Shown one piece after another: positions 1-8,803 of a stretch of DNA of 64,000 bases (within the stretch, counting starts at the first letter, position 1; the number at the start of each line of letters is the position of its first letter). Source of the DNA: an uncultured Aquimarina sp. (GTDB lineage: Bacteria > Bacteroidota > Bacteroidia > Flavobacteriales > Flavobacteriaceae); NCBI GenBank assembly GCA_947498935.1, contig CANMMM010000001.1, positions 62,001 to 126,000 of the forward strand. The letters are read 5' to 3'. A program made the position numbers and the translations under genes. A model generated the notes under the pieces. It ran no database searches. It was not told where the DNA came from and saw only the letters and a list, made by a program, of their open reading frames with translations.

Positions 1-821
1 GGCACTTTCTTTAGCGTTACTTTATGATCTGAAAAAGAAGTTTGCACTCCTAATTGATTATAAATCTCTGCCAATACAGAATCTCCTTGATAACTTACCT
101 TTTTGTAACTGCCTAATGTAATGGTTTTGCTATCTGACAGCGCTACAATGCTATAATAATACGAAGCTGAACTCCAATCCGATTCTACTACAATTGTTTT
201 AGGAGTTACTACGCCAATAGGGTCAATTTTTATGGTATTATTTTCGAAACTCCCTGTAATCCCTACATCATTTAGTAAGCTCAATGTCATTTTAATATAA
301 GGTACCGAAGTTACTTTTCCTTCTAAAGAAATTTCTAATCCTTTTGGCAATGAAGAAGCTATCAACATCAATGCAGATATATACTGACTACTTACATTTG
401 CTGCTAATGCTACTTTATGCGTGTTTGGAGGTGTCCCTTTCAACTTGATAGGAGGAAACCCTTCTTCTTTTTCATATGTGATTTCACAGCCTAACTGACG
501 TAAGGCGTCTACTAGTATTTTTATAGGACGCTCTTGCATTCGCTGGCTCCCTGTAAGTATCGTATCTCTACCTTTGGCTACTGCAAAATAAGCTGTTAAA
601 AAACGCATTGCTGTTCCTGCATGGTGAATATCGATCAATTCTTTATCACTGGCTAATGCTTTTTGCATCAATTGAGAATCATCGCTATTCGACACATTCT
701 CGATTTGTATCTCTGGATACAGTGCTTGTAATATCAATAGCCTATTTGTTTCACTTTTAGACCCTGTGATCTGTATAGTGCTATCTACAATGTTAGAAAT
801 CTGATCTAATTTCAAGTCCAT
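1..821 (-). CDS. aroA: 3-phosphoshikimate 1-carboxyvinyltransferase (EPSP synthase), 3' part cut by window edge
   Basis: Sixth step of the shikimate pathway: transfers enolpyruvate from PEP to shikimate-3-phosphate in the cytoplasm. I translated the open frame running off the left edge. It begins MDLKLDQISN and carries the family's N-terminal phosphate-binding motif GSKSETNR near residue 20, a GTAMRF segment near residue 68, and DWSSASYYY near residue 213, matching the second-domain motif. About 273 residues are visible and the C-terminal third is missing. The ATG lies one base after the stop of the small membrane protein upstream, so it is the last visible member of a minus-strand operon starting at dtd. 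It is away from the aromatic operon at 8.8-12.8 kb. Identity is secure; only the end is unseen. Confidence 0.93.
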   Translation of the reverse strand, partial: MDLKLDQISNIVDSTIQITGSKSETNRLLILQALYPEIQIENVSNSDDSQLMQKALASDKELIDIHHAGTAMRFLTAYFAVAKGRDTILTGSQRMQERPIKILVDALRQLGCEITYEKEEGFPPIKLKGTPPNTHKVALAANVSSQYISALMLIASSLPKGLEISLEGKVTSVPYIKMTLSLLNDVGITGSFENNTIKIDPIGVVTPKTIVVESDWSSASYYYSIVALSDSKTITLGSYKKVSYQGDSVLAEIYNQLGVQTSFSDHKVTLKKV

Positions 822-822
822 G

Positions 823-1077
823 TTACTTTTTTAATTTTTGTTTTCTCATCTCAAAAAAATAGGCCATAACAGCTCCGTACAGCAATCCTCCTACTATTCT
901 AGACAATAAGTAGCGCTTCCATCTACCTTCTCCTAGGGTTTCTGTTATAAATGTACCGAACCCCAGACGTGCCACATCTCTAAAATGTACAATCACACTA
1001 TAGACGATCACAAAAGCAATCCCTAATAGCCCGACTGACAACCAGTATTTTTTTGAAGTGATAATTGTTTTAAACAT
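823..1077 (-). CDS. Small hypothetical membrane protein (84 aa)
   Basis: Function not recognised. The protein has a clear hydrophobic segment at about residues 12-30 and a second moderately hydrophobic stretch at about residues 60-74, ending in a lysine-rich tail, so a two-pass inner membrane protein is likely. The start ATG shares its A with the stop codon of the MazG-like gene upstream, and its stop is one base before the aroA start. This tight packing argues for translation as part of the operon. No catalytic motif is visible. Confidence 0.75.
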   Translation of the reverse strand: MFKTIITSKKYWLSVGLLGIAFVIVYSVIVHFRDVARLGFGTFITETLGEGRWKRYLLSRIVGGLLYGAVMAYFFEMRKQKLKK

Positions 1078-1403
1078 TATTTCAGCTTTTCATTAGCATG
1101 GTGTCGATCGTGATCTCTTTTGGTTTTTATATCTAACTTTTTATCAAAAGCTTCTTGTAGATCGATCCCTGTTTGATTAGCTAAACACAAAATTACGAAT
1201 AACACATCAGCTAACTCTTCTCCGAGGTCTTTATTTTTATCACTTTCTTTTTCGCTCTGTTCTCCATACCTGCGCGCTATGATTCTAGCCACCTCTCCTA
1301 CTTCTTCGGTAAGTTGCGCCATATTGGTCAGCTCATTAAAGTAACGAACTCCGTGATTTTGAATCCAATCGTCTACAGCTTTCTGTGCATTATTGATGTC
1401 CAT
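1077..1403 (-). CDS. MazG-like nucleotide pyrophosphohydrolase
   Basis: Members of this all-alpha NTP pyrophosphohydrolase superfamily hydrolyse nucleoside triphosphates to monophosphate and pyrophosphate, often as house-cleaning enzymes; the exact substrate cannot be read here. At 108 aa it is a single-domain member, shorter than two-domain E. coli MazG. The metal-binding signature is present: EEVGE at about residues 32-36, followed by EELAD at about residues 62-66. It overlaps the next gene by one base and follows the 675-aa DUF3857 protein by three bases, so it is translated within the same operon. Confidence 0.88.
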   Translation of the reverse strand: MDINNAQKAVDDWIQNHGVRYFNELTNMAQLTEEVGEVARIIARRYGEQSEKESDKNKDLGEELADVLFVILCLANQTGIDLQEAFDKKLDIKTKRDHDRHHANEKLK

Positions 1404-1406
1404 CTG

Positions 1407-3434
1407 TTATATTTTTTTGAGTATTATTTGTTCTTCTTCTTTTTGAATGATTTGATTATAAAACTCTTTGAGTGTCAAATAATTTTCTGCTCCTATCACC
1501 GATTTATTAATCGTTTCATTCACCACTACCTGTATCGTATTACCAGATGTTCTCAATAGATACGAAAACTTACCCATATTTTCTGGTAACCTAAACGCTT
1601 TGTTTTCTGGCGCTTCCTGTACCTTATAACCTTCTGGGATTTGGATCGTAATCATATACATATTTGCAAATCCATAACCAAAGTCTACTGGGTATTTTCT
1701 ATCATCTGATTTGAATACATTCTCTTTATTACGCAAAAATAATAAAGGTGAAAAGAATATTTCGTCTTCGATGGCCTCAACTTGATCTTCTTCATTAAAA
1801 GTAAATACTTCACTAACCCCTTCTCCAAAGGTTTTTATCCCTTTTACCTTATAATCCGTGATATTAGTCAATCCATACTTTTTCTTGATTTTGTTTAACT
1901 TGCTTTCTGCATCTAGTGATGCATTTTTAACTCTAAAATGATGTGCTAGATACGAAGTGTGACGCATACTAGCTGTACCTTCCAGCACTCCATCAGCCGT
2001 GACCTTACAATTAATGCTACAGCGATCCATAGAAGGTTTTACAGGTCTAAAATCTACAGATTGGGAGGTTCCATTCTTTGCGATTACCCTTCCCATACCT
2101 CTCACCACTCTATCTGGTAGAATATTGATCATTCCATACTTATCTGTAGCATCTAAATAACCAATAGCGCCATTGGGCATTTTTATTCTGGTTAGTACAT
2201 AATTAAAACCATTGAGCGTCGGAAATAAAGGCCACAATCTGTTAGAAGTACTAGCTAGTACAGGGTTAGCTTCTATTTTTGCATAGTTTAGCATAGAAGT
2301 AAGCATCAGATTGATTTCAGCAGCATTACCCACTCCTTCTTTATATGCTTTTTTGACTCCCAGTGTAGTGAACACCTTACTCTTTTTATTCCAAGTCATT
2401 TTCTTCTTTACGAAATCATAAATCAATTGTACTTTGGTTTGAGGGTTAGACACTCCTGTTAGTAACTGATCAATATCATCTTTATAATACGCTTCTTTTT
2501 TTAATTCTTTTCCAAAACTTGAGCTTTCATAGATCGTTTTGGTCACAGCCTCCCAAGTAGTTGCTCTATTTTTTATCGGCTCACTTGGATATTGGATAGA
2601 TGACAATTCATACATCAATGAAGAAATATAGTTTTCGATATTTCCTGAATACGGTTCTTTTTTAAAGGCTGGCACTTCTACCGCAACTACCTCATTTATT
2701 TGCGCCATAAAATCTAAATCATAACTCTTTCCTTTTACCATCTGCCCTCCTGGTGTTTCTACATCCATTCTAGTTTCTGTTTTGTAGGTCAATTTATCCT
2801 TTACCTGAAACTCTTTTAAATTGATAGGAAGATACCCTGTCGAAAACTTTTTATAACGATAATACTCTGGTGTATTAACCCTTACTTCCATTCGCTTTAC
2901 AGGAATTTCATATTGCAAATAGATTCTATCAATAACTCCTAAAAAAGGAGACTTGATTTTATATTTATACTCTATGATAGCGCCTTCTGTAAGGGCTGGC
3001 ATCGTAAACTTATGCTGATTATAGTTTTCTGAAAACTCGTTTTTAAAAATCCCTTCTTTCTTCAGCTTGGTGGCTTTTATTTTACCATCTACCAATGTAT
3101 AGGTTGCTCCCTTTAATGTAGTCACAAGCTCTTCATCAGCTCCTTGCTTATACAAAAGCAATGTTTCCGAAGCATGCTCAAAGCCGTCCTTATTGTACAA
3201 TTTTATTCGTTTATGTACTTCTGTGATTAACTGAAAACCTTTGACATCACTATGTACTACAGCCACATTTTTATGTTCGTATAGTACTGCTGCATTCGCT
3301 GTACTATCTAATGAATATGCTGTTTCTAGTAGTTCTTCTTTAGAAATCTTACCGAATTTATAGGTTTGTGCCATTATTGGAGACACTCCACTTAGTGACA
3401 GTACTAAGAAGCTGGTTATGCGTAGTAATCTCAT
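1407..3434 (-). CDS. DUF3857 / degenerate transglutaminase-like exported protein (675 aa)
   Basis: The N-terminus is a signal peptide (hydrophobic core, then SPIMAQ), so the protein is exported. It has the DUF3857 N-terminal region followed by a transglutaminase-core-like region, as does its upstream neighbour. Where active relatives have G-D-C-K, this protein reads GVGNAAEIN with Ala near residue 371 in place of the catalytic Cys, and the His region reads FNYVLTRI with no His. Only the Asp position (YLDATD) is kept. It therefore looks like a pseudo-enzyme, perhaps a partner of the 639-aa protein. Its ATG overlaps the upstream stop by four bases, implying translational coupling. Function unknown. 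Confidence 0.85.
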   Translation of the reverse strand: MRLLRITSFLVLSLSGVSPIMAQTYKFGKISKEELLETAYSLDSTANAAVLYEHKNVAVVHSDVKGFQLITEVHKRIKLYNKDGFEHASETLLLYKQGADEELVTTLKGATYTLVDGKIKATKLKKEGIFKNEFSENYNQHKFTMPALTEGAIIEYKYKIKSPFLGVIDRIYLQYEIPVKRMEVRVNTPEYYRYKKFSTGYLPINLKEFQVKDKLTYKTETRMDVETPGGQMVKGKSYDLDFMAQINEVVAVEVPAFKKEPYSGNIENYISSLMYELSSIQYPSEPIKNRATTWEAVTKTIYESSSFGKELKKEAYYKDDIDQLLTGVSNPQTKVQLIYDFVKKKMTWNKKSKVFTTLGVKKAYKEGVGNAAEINLMLTSMLNYAKIEANPVLASTSNRLWPLFPTLNGFNYVLTRIKMPNGAIGYLDATDKYGMINILPDRVVRGMGRVIAKNGTSQSVDFRPVKPSMDRCSINCKVTADGVLEGTASMRHTSYLAHHFRVKNASLDAESKLNKIKKKYGLTNITDYKVKGIKTFGEGVSEVFTFNEEDQVEAIEDEIFFSPLLFLRNKENVFKSDDRKYPVDFGYGFANMYMITIQIPEGYKVQEAPENKAFRLPENMGKFSYLLRTSGNTIQVVVNETINKSVIGAENYLTLKEFYNQIIQKEEEQIILKKI

Positions 3435-5350
3435 GATTCTTTATTTATAATAATTTTTGATGTATCGAATTTTCTTACTTGACTCATAAACTTTCTGTAC
3501 TCCTCGTATTTTTCTTTGGGATATGTAGCTTGTTCTATCACTAGCGTACGTGTATATTGTAATTGTCGTTCTCCTATTTTTTGCAATTCACATCGATACT
3601 TCCCGAATTCTGTAGTCAACTCTTTAGGAGTAGGCAAAGAAGGTACGGTATACCCCGTTGGTAAATGTATCGTATAGGTATCAGTATCCGCAAAACCTCT
3701 TGCTATTTCTAGAGGCGCTTGTCGATCTTCATACTTTGGCAACTTATGGGTATATCTATTCAGTACATTGGGTATAAACAGCAATCTACTGCCTGCCTTG
3801 GAGGCATATGCTCCTCCGTTGATCTTTAATCGTTCTGTAAATGCTATCGCATCCTTATCATCTTCTAATGTAATTTCTAACATTTTTAGATCATTGATAT
3901 AATCCCAATAGTCTTTATAGAATAACTCTTGCTTTTTTCGAGTATGTCTCTGCAAATGATAACGCCTTCTATATTGTTCTCCCTTAGCCACTGTGGATAC
4001 TTCTGCCACAATCGATCGGTCTGGCTGCAAGTATATCGTAGCTTCTGTAGTTAAGCTACTTTCTTCTGGCGTATACTGTTTTGTTCTTTTAATCTCTCCT
4101 CCTTCTGGTTTCACTACTAAGACATTGCGATCGTCTGTAAACCCTGCTATATAGCCGAAAGGTGCAGTCTGGCTCGTACATTCTAACCAAATATCATCTT
4201 CTCCATCTGGAAGATTTAAAATTGCATGGTTTCCTTGCATAGAAGCAAAGCTTGGATCTATATTACGCTTATGCTTATCACCGTACACTATCGTATAATA
4301 AGATTCAATCCCTTGACTATCCAACAATGCTTTGGTATAATTAGTTAATGCTTTACAATCCCCATAGCCCAATCGATCTACATCCTGTGCCAACATCGGC
4401 ATCCAACCGCCTATTCCTAACTGTATACTGATATAGCGTGTTTTTTGCTGCACAAACTCATAAATGCGTTTCGCTTTTTCTTTGTCAGTCTTAGCATCTG
4501 CTACTAATGCTGTTATTTGTTCCACTGTTTCTGGCGCTAATTCACCTCTGCCTGCTACAAGATGATCATACTGCCACTTACCCATGGACTTCCAATCTAC
4601 AGCCGATCCATCTACATCTACTAATCTAAAATCCTGTAATGCTATGTCAGCCGTCGGCGTCATATCTCTAAAATAAGGACTGTACACTTCTCGCTCCTTT
4701 GCAGGTATATCGCGTAATATGTATGTAACTTCCTGATCCGTCTTTTTTACTTCTACATTGTATATTTCGAATCGTTTTTCATTAAAACGCAATGGGATCT
4801 TAGCTGGATTATGCAATGTATATACAGCTTTTTCTACACTCAGGTATGGAGCTATAATTGGAATCCAAGGACGTATCCAAGCGGTACTTTGGATTTCTGT
4901 CACACATTCGTAAGCGAGTGTATACGGATAGGTTGTAGGCGTATGCTCAAAATACAATCTACGATTATCCCCCATCATAGTGACCCCATCATACTCGCTT
5001 CGATCTTTAAAATCTTTTTTCTTAAACTTTTTGATTTCTAACCCTAATGCATTGTATACAGTAGCTTCTATTTTTTTAATCTTTTTAGAAGGGTCATACC
5101 ATTCATAAGAATCTGCATAGCGATTCCCTTGCTTATTGAATACGGTAACGACTCGTTTTTCTTTGACCAATACCGAGTGTTGATTATTAACCGTAATGTC
5201 TAATTGTGCTAACCGAACTACAGCATTGGCATCTTGTTTCAATACGGAGTCGATGACAATGGATTGCCATACAGTATCTTCTTGTGCGATGGTACTCATA
5301 GCGACTCCTAAAAAAGCTGCACATAGCAGCAATTTTATACGTGTTTTCAT
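3431..5350 (-). CDS. DUF3857 / transglutaminase-domain exported protein (639 aa)
   Basis: A signal peptide (KLLLCAAFLGVAMSTIAQ) directs export to the periplasm. DUF3857 occupies roughly residues 50-220, followed by a transglutaminase-like core. The core keeps GYGDCKALTNY with Cys near residue 332, QGNHAI with the His, and an acidic position in WLECTSQ, so a thiol catalytic triad is plausible. The family is widespread in Bacteroidota; its substrate is unknown. The gene lies between dtd (22-bp gap) and the degenerate paralogue (4-bp overlap), and the pair probably acts together. A GTAAC-N15-GACAC promoter-like site lies before dtd and may drive this operon. Confidence 0.88.
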   Translation of the reverse strand: MKTRIKLLLCAAFLGVAMSTIAQEDTVWQSIVIDSVLKQDANAVVRLAQLDITVNNQHSVLVKEKRVVTVFNKQGNRYADSYEWYDPSKKIKKIEATVYNALGLEIKKFKKKDFKDRSEYDGVTMMGDNRRLYFEHTPTTYPYTLAYECVTEIQSTAWIRPWIPIIAPYLSVEKAVYTLHNPAKIPLRFNEKRFEIYNVEVKKTDQEVTYILRDIPAKEREVYSPYFRDMTPTADIALQDFRLVDVDGSAVDWKSMGKWQYDHLVAGRGELAPETVEQITALVADAKTDKEKAKRIYEFVQQKTRYISIQLGIGGWMPMLAQDVDRLGYGDCKALTNYTKALLDSQGIESYYTIVYGDKHKRNIDPSFASMQGNHAILNLPDGEDDIWLECTSQTAPFGYIAGFTDDRNVLVVKPEGGEIKRTKQYTPEESSLTTEATIYLQPDRSIVAEVSTVAKGEQYRRRYHLQRHTRKKQELFYKDYWDYINDLKMLEITLEDDKDAIAFTERLKINGGAYASKAGSRLLFIPNVLNRYTHKLPKYEDRQAPLEIARGFADTDTYTIHLPTGYTVPSLPTPKELTTEFGKYRCELQKIGERQLQYTRTLVIEQATYPKEKYEEYRKFMSQVRKFDTSKIIINKES

Positions 5351-5372
5351 ATATTAATTTTCTAGAGGGTAT

Positions 5373-5825
5373 TCACTCTTTATGATGGGTATCAATGACG
5401 ATGGTTACAGGTCCATCATTGCGCAGATCTACTTTCATATCCGCTCCAAAAACGCCTGTTCCTACTGACTTACCCATATCTTTTTCGAGCTGCTGTACAA
5501 ATTGTTCGTACATCGGGATTGCGATGGTTGGCTTTGCCGCTTTTACATAACTAGGGCGATTGCCTTTTTTGGTACTCGCATACAGTGTAAACTGACTCAC
5601 CACGATAGCATCTCCTGCTATATCAAGTACACTATGATTCATTAGACCATTGGCATCGCTAAAAATGCGCATTCGACTAATCTTACCTGATAACCATTTG
5701 ATATCTTCTAATGTATCAGATGCTTCTACTGCAAGCAAGATGAGTAATCCTGCACCTATTTTTGCTACGTGCTCACCTGCTACTGTAACCGATGCTTCTG
5801 ATACTCTTTGTATAACAGCTCTCAT
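5373..5825 (-). CDS. dtd: D-aminoacyl-tRNA deacylase
   Basis: Cytoplasmic proofreading enzyme that hydrolyses D-amino acids (and misacylated glycine) from tRNA. At 150 aa it has the usual family length. Visible hallmarks are the start [13 protein letters not shown], the motif SQFTLYA near residue 79, GNRPSY, and the C-terminal [13 protein letters not shown] containing the NxGP (Gly-cisPro) element. The start is fixed by the near-universal MRAVIQRV N-terminus. A promoter-like site ends only about six bases before the ATG, so a message made from it would have almost no leader. rsgA ends 49 bp upstream on the same strand. Confidence 0.96.
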   Translation of the reverse strand: MRAVIQRVSEASVTVAGEHVAKIGAGLLILLAVEASDTLEDIKWLSGKISRMRIFSDANGLMNHSVLDIAGDAIVVSQFTLYASTKKGNRPSYVKAAKPTIAIPMYEQFVQQLEKDMGKSVGTGVFGADMKVDLRNDGPVTIVIDTHHKE

Positions 5826-5831
5826 ATGTAA

Positions 5832-5858
5832 GTGTCTAAAATGGCAAAAATGTTACCC
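5832..5858 (-). promoter_or_regulatory. ECF-type promoter-like site (GGGTAAC-N15-GACAC) before dtd
   Basis: On the minus strand the gap between rsgA and dtd reads GGGTAACATTT, then GACACTTA. There are exactly 15 bases between TAAC and GACAC. The same arrangement occurs before the genes starting at 22353 and 43711. AAC and GAC/GTC cores are typical of extracytoplasmic-function sigma factor promoters; assignment to a sigma factor is inference. Confidence 0.5.
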
Positions 5859-5874
5859 CCTAAAGCCAAAAAAA

Positions 5875-6828
5875 TTAATTTTCGGTATCGTAATTGTTTT
5901 TTCTGTAGTGTTCTTCCTCTCCTTGTAAGATTTGCAAATAACTTTTATAGCGTGACCAAGCTACTTCTTCGTTATCCAGTGCTTCCTTGACTGCACATTT
6001 GGGTTCATTAACATGCAAACAATTATTGAATTTGCATTGGGGTTTTAGTTCAAAGAATTCTGGAAAATAATCCCCTACTTCTTCTTTATCCATGTCTACT
6101 ACTCCAAATCCTTTGATACCTGGGGTATCAATAATTTTGGCATCAAAACTAAGGTCAAACATTTCTGCAAAGGTAGTAGTATGCTGCCCTTGCTGGTGCT
6201 GCTCGCTAATCGCTGCTGTTCTGAGAGACAGCCCTGATTCTATCGCATTGACCAATGTAGATTTTCCTACACCGCTATGCCCAGAAAACATACTCACCTT
6301 GCCTTGCATCAGTGCTTTTACTTTCTCTACATTCTTACCTGTTTTGGCAGAAATACCGATACATTCATAACCTATTTTGCGATACAAAGCTGCCAGATAC
6401 TTTACTTCTAAGAGCTCGTCTTCATTATACGTATCTATTTTATTGAATAGCAGCACTGCTTTGATATCATAGGCTTCTGCAGTGACTAAAAACCGATCGA
6501 TAAATGTGGTGAATGTAGGTGGATTATTATGCGTAATCATTAGAAAAACAATATCAATATTGGCAGCTATGATATGTGTTTGTTTAGACAGGTTTACAGA
6601 TTTTCTGATGATATAATTCTGGCGCTCTCTGATATGCTCGATCACTCCTGTTTCTTGATCATTCTTAGTCTCTAGCGTAAAGTCTACCCGATCGCCTACC
6701 GATACTGGATTGGTACTTTTTATCCCCTTGATTCTAAATTTTCCTTTGATACGACATTCATATGCTTTGCCATTAGCAGTTTTAACGGTATACCAACTTC
6801 CTGTAGATTTATAAACTGTTCCTGTCAT
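5875..6828 (-). CDS. rsgA: Ribosome small subunit-dependent GTPase A
   Basis: RsgA is a circularly permuted GTPase that checks late maturation of the 30S subunit. Order seen: OB-fold N-terminus (MTGTVYKSTGSWY), the permuted G domain with G4 FNKID near residue 120, G1 GHSGVGKST near residues 183-191 and G3 DTPGIKGFG, then a zinc knuckle C-x-x-N-N-C-x-H-x-x-E-P-x-C at about residues 265-280. The open frame extends 24 codons upstream into a terminator hairpin. I chose the internal ATG because homologues start at MTG and the extension is not domain-like. 317 aa, normal for the family. Confidence 0.95.
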   Translation of the reverse strand: MTGTVYKSTGSWYTVKTANGKAYECRIKGKFRIKGIKSTNPVSVGDRVDFTLETKNDQETGVIEHIRERQNYIIRKSVNLSKQTHIIAANIDIVFLMITHNNPPTFTTFIDRFLVTAEAYDIKAVLLFNKIDTYNEDELLEVKYLAALYRKIGYECIGISAKTGKNVEKVKALMQGKVSMFSGHSGVGKSTLVNAIESGLSLRTAAISEQHQQGQHTTTFAEMFDLSFDAKIIDTPGIKGFGVVDMDKEEVGDYFPEFFELKPQCKFNNCLHVNEPKCAVKEALDNEEVAWSRYKSYLQILQGEEEHYRKNNYDTEN

Positions 6829-6895
6829 GGCTACAAAGATGCAAAATTTAACCCGTTTTCTGTTTAGAAAATTGAAGACAACGTTTTTAAATAAC

Positions 6896-6929
6896 AACAA
6901 AAGGCTGCCAAAAAAGGCAGCCTTTTGTT
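6896..6929 (-). terminator. Hairpin terminator after the 548-aa protein gene
   Basis: A perfect 14-bp stem (AACAAAAGGCTGCC with its complement) closes a loop of six A on the plus strand. Read on the minus strand it lies after the 7072-8718 gene and before rsgA, separating the two units. The T-tract after the stem is weak, so termination may be partial. Confidence 0.7.
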
Positions 6930-6966
6930 ATGATCGTATCGTGATGCTATAACGATCTTATTTTTT

Positions 6967-7056
6967 GCGTTAGGGATAGCAGTGGAAATCCCACAGCCCG
7001 ACGATAGGAGGAGCGAGGAATTGCAACGGATAGCCCGACCCCTTAGGGTAACGCCC
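6967..7056 (-). repeat. Flavobacterial intergenic repeat, copy A (GGGCGTTACC...TAACGC element)
   Basis: One of six near-identical 88-100 nt elements in the window. Read on the minus strand it begins GGGCGTTACC and ends CTATCCCTAACGC. GCGTTA and TAACGC pair to close the element, and a small hairpin CCC-TAA-GGG follows the 5' arm. It lies directly downstream of the minus-strand 548-aa gene (stop at 7072). Its conservation in non-coding DNA and paired ends suggest a structured RNA or REP-like element. Confidence 0.85.
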
Positions 7057-7071
7057 AAAACAAGAACTATA

Positions 7072-8718
7072 TTAATCGATAATCATTCTTCCTAATTTGT
7101 CTTTAGATTTTTTTGATGAATAAATAATATATTCCGAAGGTTTTTTTCTGTAAAAAACACCTGGTCTTAGAATCAATTGCTCTTTTTCGTGTAGTTCTTC
7201 ATCTATTCTTGTTATTTTTCCTTGTTCATCAAACACAAAAGCAGTGGGAACAGACTTGTTATAATTAACCATTCGTTTGATTTCTTCAATATCTGTAATT
7301 CCTTTATTCTTTGGATTATCATTAAAGACAACGGTTAGCTGATCATTTTTATAAATCGGCATTGCACTTAGATACTCAGGCCCTTTTCCTGCTACTCCTA
7401 TTGGAACAGAGATACCTCCAGACACACTAAAACCATTTCCTTGTGCGAATGCATAAAACCCTACAGAAAAAGCAGTAAATGCTGCTTGCTGTTTTTTAGC
7501 TATTACATTAGACCAAGCTACTGTACCATCTGGTTTCAAACAGGTAACGATGATCTCATTATTAACATGTGTAATAGGTTGCATCGCTAATGGACCGATT
7601 CCTTGTTTTTTCCCTATGGTAACATAATGGTATTCTGTTAACAAAAAGAGTCCTCCGTCTTCTTTTTCTATCAAACTATGCGTCTCATATAAGGGCTTTA
7701 CATCTTTCCCCTTTTTAGCTCTTCTTTCTCCTATCAATTTCACCTTAGTTTCATAGTCAAAAGGATTGAGTTTAGATTGCTCTACTGTCTTAGTATCTAT
7801 ATCTACAGTCACTGCATATACTCCTTTTAGTTCTTTGTTTGCTTTCCCGTTTGCCCGCACACTAGAATAAAAACCTACTAATTGTAGTTTATTTTGACGA
7901 TTCGCTAACATCTCGCAATTAATCACCTCACTACCGGTAAGATCTATATCTACCACTTCTTTGGTATAATTAGCCGACTGTTTAAACATATGTACTTGAA
8001 ACTTCTCTACATTCTGTTTTGCTTTTTTATCTCTATAACTTTCGTTAACGACTAAAAACACATCGTCCTTTGCACTAACATCAAAATCTGCGATTGTAAA
8101 CTCTAACCCTTTTCTATCCTTAAAAGGGATTTTTTGTAGGCTTGATTGAACAATCTCTAAGTCCTTATTTATTAGCTTAACCTCATATTGCATCACTTCT
8201 TCTTTTTCGAATAGTGCAGCGTGTAATATTAAAAGTTTGTCTTCATTCGGTGATTTTCTAAAATAAAATGCTCCTTTTTCTTTCTTTTTTGTAATCTTAG
8301 TTGAAAATAAAATTTTCCCTTCTCCTACTACTTTTCCGTTTTCAGCTATTTCAATAGCGACTAAATCAGATTCTTTATTTTTTCTATCATATATACTCCC
8401 TAAAATATAAGCTTTATCATCTAAAACCGCAATACTCTCAAATTCAGGTTCTTTATCTTTAAAATCAGGTAGTACAATTTCCTCTGTAGACAATAGTGCC
8501 ATTTCGTCTGCACTAAAAATTTTTACAAAATATTTTTTCCCTTTCGTAGCTAGCGTATATACTTTTCCATTCGCTTCTCCTGCTATCCGAACAATTTTTT
8601 CACTATCCTGTTTGATTTCTTGCCCATATTTAATACTAATAGGACCTAATTTTTCTTGTGCATTAAGTAATGCTATACTACAAAATGCAATTAATAACAA
8701 TAGTATTGTTTTATTCAT
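7072..8718 (-). CDS. Hypothetical exported protein (548 aa)
   Basis: Not recognised. The N-terminus is a clear signal peptide (MNKTILLLLIAFCSIALLNAQ), so the mature protein is periplasmic or surface-exposed, without a lipobox or type IX sorting tail. The rest alternates short beta-strand-like segments with charged turns, for example ESIAVLDDKAYILGSIYD, as seen in beta-propeller-like proteins of Bacteroidota; no catalytic motif stands out. It stands alone: a terminator separates it from the DAHPS/CM gene upstream, and copy A of the repeat plus a hairpin follow it. Confidence 0.85.
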   Translation of the reverse strand: MNKTILLLLIAFCSIALLNAQEKLGPISIKYGQEIKQDSEKIVRIAGEANGKVYTLATKGKKYFVKIFSADEMALLSTEEIVLPDFKDKEPEFESIAVLDDKAYILGSIYDRKNKESDLVAIEIAENGKVVGEGKILFSTKITKKKEKGAFYFRKSPNEDKLLILHAALFEKEEVMQYEVKLINKDLEIVQSSLQKIPFKDRKGLEFTIADFDVSAKDDVFLVVNESYRDKKAKQNVEKFQVHMFKQSANYTKEVVDIDLTGSEVINCEMLANRQNKLQLVGFYSSVRANGKANKELKGVYAVTVDIDTKTVEQSKLNPFDYETKVKLIGERRAKKGKDVKPLYETHSLIEKEDGGLFLLTEYHYVTIGKKQGIGPLAMQPITHVNNEIIVTCLKPDGTVAWSNVIAKKQQAAFTAFSVGFYAFAQGNGFSVSGGISVPIGVAGKGPEYLSAMPIYKNDQLTVVFNDNPKNKGITDIEEIKRMVNYNKSVPTAFVFDEQGKITRIDEELHEKEQLILRPGVFYRKKPSEYIIYSSKKSKDKLGRMIID

Positions 8719-8748
8719 GTTTTATGATTTTACGTTAGTTGTTATCCT

Positions 8749-8783
8749 AAAAAAAACTGACAGATACCTGCCAGTTTTTTTTA
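8749..8783 (-). terminator. Terminator of the aromatic amino acid operon
   Basis: The plus strand reads a run of A, ACTG-A-CAG, a short loop, CTG-C-CAG, then a run of T. The stem is nearly perfect with one internal mismatch and has A/T tracts on both sides, so it could work in either direction. It lies 21 bp beyond the stop of the DAHPS/CM gene on the minus strand. Confidence 0.75.
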
Positions 8784-8803
8784 AATTCTATTTATTTAAT
8801 ATT

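Noticed and set aside
6864..7058. 64-aa minus-strand reading frame across intergenic repeat copy A
   Set aside because: It is the translation of the repeat element and the adjoining terminator hairpin; the element is conserved as nucleotide sequence, not as protein.
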